Positions 14,545-17,605 of a stretch of 17,605 nucleotides of DNA are shown here, piece after piece. Under the pieces are notes generated by a model, which did not search any database, was not told the DNA's origin, and was given only the letters and a program-made list of their open reading frames with translations. Location of the stretch: NCBI GenBank assembly GCA_037440525.1, contig JBBITW010000063.1:1-17605 (forward strand). Reading direction: 5' to 3'. The DNA comes from JBBITW01 sp037440525 (GTDB lineage Bacteria; Desulfobacterota; BSN033; UBA1163). How positions within the stretch are numbered: the stretch's first letter is position 1; every line of letters starts with the position of its first letter. The translations under genes were made by a program, and so were the position numbers.

Positions 14545-15717
14545 TTATCTCTCAACAAGGATGGCTGTCCCAACTCCTCCACCAGCACAGAGGGAGGAGA
14601 TTCCTAAGCTCAATCCCTGTCTTTCCATTTCGTAAAGAAGAGTTACCAGGATTCGACATCCTGTGCAACCAACAGGGTGCCCCAGAGATATCCCGCTTCC
14701 ATTGACATTTACTATATCTCGATTCAGCCCGAGTTCCTTTTCGCAGGCAAGATAATAAGATGCAAAGGCTTCATTGATCTCTATAAGTTGAATATCTTTC
14801 AGAGTAAGACGGGTTTGCTCCAGGACCTTTTTTATTGCCGGGACAGGAGCAAGACCAACAAGATATGGATCTGAAGCCGCCATGCAGTAAGAACGAATCT
14901 TAGCCAGAGGCTCCAATCTTCTCTCTTTCGCCTGCTCTTCACTCATCAGGATGATAGCTGAAGCCCCATCATTTAGTCCTGATGAATTACCAGCAGTAAC
15001 GGAGCCACCTTCTTTAAAAACAGGCTTCAAACGGCTCAAACTTTCAAGTGAGGTATCCTCTCGTGGATGTTCATCTCTGGAAACCTCAATCCTTTTCCCC
15101 TTTTCTGATATAACCTCCACAGGAACTATCTCTCTTTCAAATCTTTTCTCCTTTATAGCCCGAATTGCCCTCTGGTGACTGCTCAAGGCAAGAGAGTCCT
15201 GTTCTTCACGACTAATATTATATTTTTCTGCAAGCCTCTCTGCTGCCATCCCCATCCCTCCACCTATAGGGTATTCCTGCATCCCTTTCCAGAATAGGTC
15301 AATTGCCTGAGCATGTCTCAACCTCTGCCCCCATCTAATGGTCTCCATAATATATGGTGCATTGCTCATCGATTCAACTCCCCCTGCCAATACGATGTCT
15401 GCCTGTCCGAGCGCAATAGCATTAGCCCCCTGGATAACAGATTGAGAGGCTGAGGCGCAAGCACAATTGATTGTAAAACCTGGTACATGATCAGGTATGC
15501 CCATGAGAAGGGAAGCAGTTCGAGCAATATTTTGATCAACAGGGGAGAAACAGTTCCCCATTATGACCTGATCCAGATCTTTTTCTTCAATTTGAGCACG
15601 CCTTAAACTCTCTTTCATAACTCTAATCAATAAATCAATAGGTTTTACATCTTTGAGAGAACCTCCAAAATTACCTATAGGTGTTCTAACCGCACTGACA
15701 ATCACAACCTTTTTCAT
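14545..15717 (-). CDS. Thiolase, acetyl-CoA C-acyltransferase
   Basis: From ATG 15717 this is a 390-residue thiolase that cleaves 3-oxoacyl-CoA with CoA to release acetyl-CoA, or condenses acetyl-CoA in reverse. The nucleophilic Cys87 lies in INCACASASQSV, the catalytic His347 in GHPVGCTG and Cys377 in LCAGGGVG. The INEAFA motif is present, so all active-site residues are intact. The nucleophile context CASA, in place of the common CxSG, and two additional Cys near the catalytic His are slightly unusual. GTG 15723 is an alternative start. ATG 15717 is preferred because GGAAGGGG lies five bases before it, whereas it abuts the GTG. It follows the acyl-CoA dehydrogenase by about 30 bp and precedes the 3-hydroxyacyl-CoA dehydrogenase. 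Chain-length preference is not readable. Confidence 0.94.
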   Translation of the reverse strand: MKKVVIVSAVRTPIGNFGGSLKDVKPIDLLIRVMKESLRRAQIEEKDLDQVIMGNCFSPVDQNIARTASLLMGIPDHVPGFTINCACASASQSVIQGANAIALGQADIVLAGGVESMSNAPYIMETIRWGQRLRHAQAIDLFWKGMQEYPIGGGMGMAAERLAEKYNISREEQDSLALSSHQRAIRAIKEKRFEREIVPVEVISEKGKRIEVSRDEHPREDTSLESLSRLKPVFKEGGSVTAGNSSGLNDGASAIILMSEEQAKERRLEPLAKIRSYCMAASDPYLVGLAPVPAIKKVLEQTRLTLKDIQLIEINEAFASYYLACEKELGLNRDIVNVNGSGISLGHPVGCTGCRILVTLLYEMERQGLSLGISSLCAGGGVGTAILVER

Positions 15718-15747
15718 ATCCACCCCTTCCTTTCAGTTTTAATAATA

Positions 15748-16896
15748 CTATGTCCTTCCAAGTAATTCTCGAGCTATTATCAATTTTTCAATCTCCTTTG
15801 TTCCCTCTACAATCTCAACTATCTTAGCATCGCGGTATAGCCGTTCAATTCCAAACTCCCCTAAATAACCATATCCACCATGTATCTGCACAACCTCATC
15901 AATCACCTTTACAGCAACTTCCCCTGCATACCATTTTGCCATCGAAATCAATTTGGGATCGATCTTTTCCCTATCCACCATCCAGCCTGCTTTATAATAT
16001 AGCCCCCTTGCTGCCTCTATACGGGTAGCCATCTCTGCAATCTTGAATTGAATTGCCTGAAAGCTCCCAACAGGGTTCCCGAACTGTTTTCTCTGTCTCG
16101 AATATTTAATAGCCTTCTCAAGGCCTCCCTGGGCAATTCCAACACCCATTGCCGCAACAGTAATGCGAGTTCGGTTAAAAACTCCCATCAATTGATAGAA
16201 TCCTTCTCCCTCCACATTCCCTATGAGGTTTTCTTGAGGAACCTCTACATCCACAAATTGAAGCTCTGATGTATCTGAAGCCCTTGCACCAAGTTTCCTT
16301 GTTAACTTACGGGCCTCAAACCCCTTCCTATCCGTTTCTACAATTATTGCACTGTGGCGCCTAAATCTTGAAGGCTCATCCTCTGCTGTAAGACAGAATA
16401 CAACAATAAAATTGGCAATCGAGCCATTTGTTATGAACATCTTGCTACCATTGATGATGTATCGCTCCCCATTTCTCTTTGCTACTGTCCTCACTAATGT
16501 TACATCGCTTCCTGCATCAGGTTCAGTAATTGCCATTCCTGTGATGGCCTCTCCCTTAGGAAGAGGAGGAAGATATCTCCTTTTCTGTTCTTCCCTTCCG
16601 TAGAATTGTATAAATTCCGAGCCAAGGGTTGTGAGGATTATATGTGCACAGCCCGGATCAACCCTCGCAAATTCCTCTGTGATCAGAGCATTCTCCAGAA
16701 TTCCAAGGCCAACTCCACCATATTCCTCTTTTATGAATACACCAATAAAGCCCAATTCACAGGCCTTTTTCCATAAATCCATAGGGAATGCCTCATGGAT
16801 GTCACAGTCCTCTGCAACCTCTATGAATGACTTCTCAGCAAACTCCCGGGCAGCCTTTTTTATATCAATCTGTTCTTCTGAAAGTTCAAATTCCAT
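15748..16896 (-). CDS. Acyl-CoA dehydrogenase
   Basis: This 382-residue flavoprotein introduces the alpha-beta double bond into an acyl-CoA and passes electrons to electron-transfer flavoprotein. Length and domain order are standard: an N-terminal helical domain (1-120), a beta domain with ITEPDAGSD (123-131), and a C-terminal helical domain with RKQFG (269-273) and IHGGYGY (338-344). The catalytic base is Glu364 in VEGTKEI, the usual position for short- and medium-chain enzymes. AGGAG lies six bases before ATG 16896. The start is 15 bp after the regulator stop codon, so the two are co-transcribed. It is the first enzyme gene of the operon. Related glutaryl- or benzylsuccinyl-CoA dehydrogenases cannot be excluded from motifs, but nothing here points to them. 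Confidence 0.95.
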   Translation of the reverse strand: MEFELSEEQIDIKKAAREFAEKSFIEVAEDCDIHEAFPMDLWKKACELGFIGVFIKEEYGGVGLGILENALITEEFARVDPGCAHIILTTLGSEFIQFYGREEQKRRYLPPLPKGEAITGMAITEPDAGSDVTLVRTVAKRNGERYIINGSKMFITNGSIANFIVVFCLTAEDEPSRFRRHSAIIVETDRKGFEARKLTRKLGARASDTSELQFVDVEVPQENLIGNVEGEGFYQLMGVFNRTRITVAAMGVGIAQGGLEKAIKYSRQRKQFGNPVGSFQAIQFKIAEMATRIEAARGLYYKAGWMVDREKIDPKLISMAKWYAGEVAVKVIDEVVQIHGGYGYLGEFGIERLYRDAKIVEIVEGTKEIEKLIIARELLGRT

Positions 16897-16911
16897 TAGT
16901 TTCTCCTGTAA

Positions 16912-17535
16912 TTAAGCCATTAATCCTTGAAGCATAATTTTTTTAAAAGTCTTAACATAGGCCTCTCCATCAATTTCATCTCTATTCATATACCAGTGTA
17001 ATAAAATCCCTGAATGAAATGCGATTATTGCAAGCGCAGCAAGATCGGAATCAAATTCCTTTTTAAATATCTTCTCTCTTTTCCCTCTTGAAATTAAATC
17101 TGAAAGGAATCTTTGATATTTCTTATAGCTTCTTTTAATTTTGGGCTCTATCTCATGATGAGCTCCCACTAACTCCGCAGCCAAAGTGGTAAAAGAAACA
17201 CATAACTCCCTGTTGTAATATGCAAATGCGGAGTTAAATCGAATATATTTTTCAAACTTTTCAAGTACCCCTCCCTCCACCTCTTTAACTGCCTTAATCA
17301 TTCCATCGAGGAAACGCTCTTCATGCTCATCTATAATCCTTCTTAGGAGATCTTCTTTATTTTTGAAATGCCAGTAGAGGGCACCTTTTGTTAATCCTGC
17401 TGCTTTTGTGATCTCATCAATGGAGGTTCCGTGATAGCCTTTTTCTAAAAAGATTCTCATGGCCTGATTAAGAATCCTTTGTGAGGTTTCATTTGACTGT
17501 TTTGCTATATTCTTAACCCTCTGAACCATTTGCAT
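16912..17535 (-). CDS. TetR-family transcriptional regulator
   Basis: This 207-residue repressor-type regulator is of normal TetR length. The N-terminal helix-turn-helix domain spans about 17-63, with TSIDEITKAAGLTKGALYWHF as the recognition region and LLRRI after it. The C-terminal part is an unrelated helical ligand-binding and dimerisation domain. It is the first gene of the leftward operon and lies 15 bp before the acyl-CoA dehydrogenase gene. An 18-bp palindrome overlaps its start codon and lies just downstream of its own -10 box. This indicates autorepression and control of the whole run. By context the ligand is probably an acyl-CoA or the imported acid, as for FadR or PsrA types of TetR regulators (inference). 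ATG 17529 is an alternative start. Neither start has a visible Shine-Dalgarno. Confidence 0.92.
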   Translation of the reverse strand: MQMVQRVKNIAKQSNETSQRILNQAMRIFLEKGYHGTSIDEITKAAGLTKGALYWHFKNKEDLLRRIIDEHEERFLDGMIKAVKEVEGGVLEKFEKYIRFNSAFAYYNRELCVSFTTLAAELVGAHHEIEPKIKRSYKKYQRFLSDLISRGKREKIFKKEFDSDLAALAIIAFHSGILLHWYMNRDEIDGEAYVKTFKKIMLQGLMA

Positions 17536-17551
17536 ACTAAACGATTAGTAT
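17534..17551. promoter_or_regulatory. Palindromic operator, probable TetR-regulator site
   Basis: ATACTAA (17534-17540) and TTAGTAT (17545-17551) form a perfect 7-bp inverted repeat around a 4-bp ACGA centre. The size and symmetry are typical of TetR-family operators. It sits between the -10 box (17564 to 17559) and the regulator coding sequence, covering the expected transcription start, so a bound protein would block the promoter. I found no second copy upstream of the TRAP genes. Confidence 0.65.
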
Positions 17552-17558
17552 TTTTGAG

Positions 17559-17589
17559 ATTATATCGCAAACCTAAAAAATTTTGTCAA
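17559..17589 (-). promoter_or_regulatory. Promoter of the TetR-led operon
   Basis: On the minus strand TTGACA (17589 to 17584) is a perfect -35 box and TATAAT (17564 to 17559) a perfect -10 box, but the spacer is 19 bp, longer than the ideal 17. Transcription would start near 17552, at the edge of the palindromic operator. This is probably the main promoter of the catabolic operon. Confidence 0.6.
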
Positions 17590-17605
17590 GGAAAAAATTG
17601 TAGAC

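Noticed and set aside
1..17605. CRISPR array, tRNA or rRNA genes, phage or toxin-antitoxin genes
   Set aside because: No regularly spaced repeats, cloverleaf-like segments, rRNA-like blocks or phage or toxin motifs were seen on either strand.

Overview
This is an AT-rich bacterial window with strong Shine-Dalgarno sites and long runs of touching genes. It combines TRAP carboxylate transporters, AMP-forming acyl-CoA synthetases and beta-oxidation enzymes. That mix is typical of anaerobic acid-degrading Desulfobacterota or syntrophic deltaproteobacteria. The assignment is inferred from gene content only, since there is no rRNA or other marker.

Layout. Positions 1-1107 read rightward. They hold a cold-shock protein gene with a long, apparently structured leader that contains its own terminator-like hairpin, an intrinsic terminator after it, and a charged, helical protein of unknown function. 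From 17535 down to 1102 every gene reads leftward, in what looks like one large catabolic operon or two back-to-back operons. In transcription order these are: a TetR-family regulator with a palindromic operator at its own promoter, acyl-CoA dehydrogenase, thiolase, 3-hydroxyacyl-CoA dehydrogenase, a frameshifted acyl-CoA synthetase, a first complete TRAP transporter (DctP-DctQ-DctM), a small Cys-containing protein, a second complete TRAP transporter, an intact acyl-CoA synthetase, a FabG-like SDR and two metallo-beta-lactamase-fold hydrolases. The last of these converges on, and overlaps by 6 bp, the rightward hypothetical gene.

How the genes fit together (inference). Periplasmic DctP proteins capture one or two organic acids, the DctQM pairs import them using an ion gradient, and the synthetases form CoA thioesters. 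The acyl-CoA dehydrogenase, 3-hydroxyacyl-CoA dehydrogenase and thiolase then carry out most of a beta-oxidation cycle. The SDR and the two MBL hydrolases may process oxo, hydroxy, lactone or thioester intermediates. No enoyl-CoA hydratase or electron-transfer flavoprotein gene is present, so those steps must be encoded elsewhere. The TetR regulator probably senses an acyl-CoA or the substrate.

The most unusual items are: (i) the cold-shock leader, where the predicted 5' end of the transcript can pair with sequence just before the ribosome binding site, enclosing a terminator-like hairpin; (ii) a 176-bp MITE-like element with roughly 38-bp imperfect terminal inverted repeats and a TTTAA direct repeat on each side, in the only long intergenic gap; (iii) a single-base frameshift in one acyl-CoA synthetase; (iv) two non-identical TRAP systems in one run of genes; and (v) a small hairpin that would hide the ribosome binding site of the second DctQ gene.
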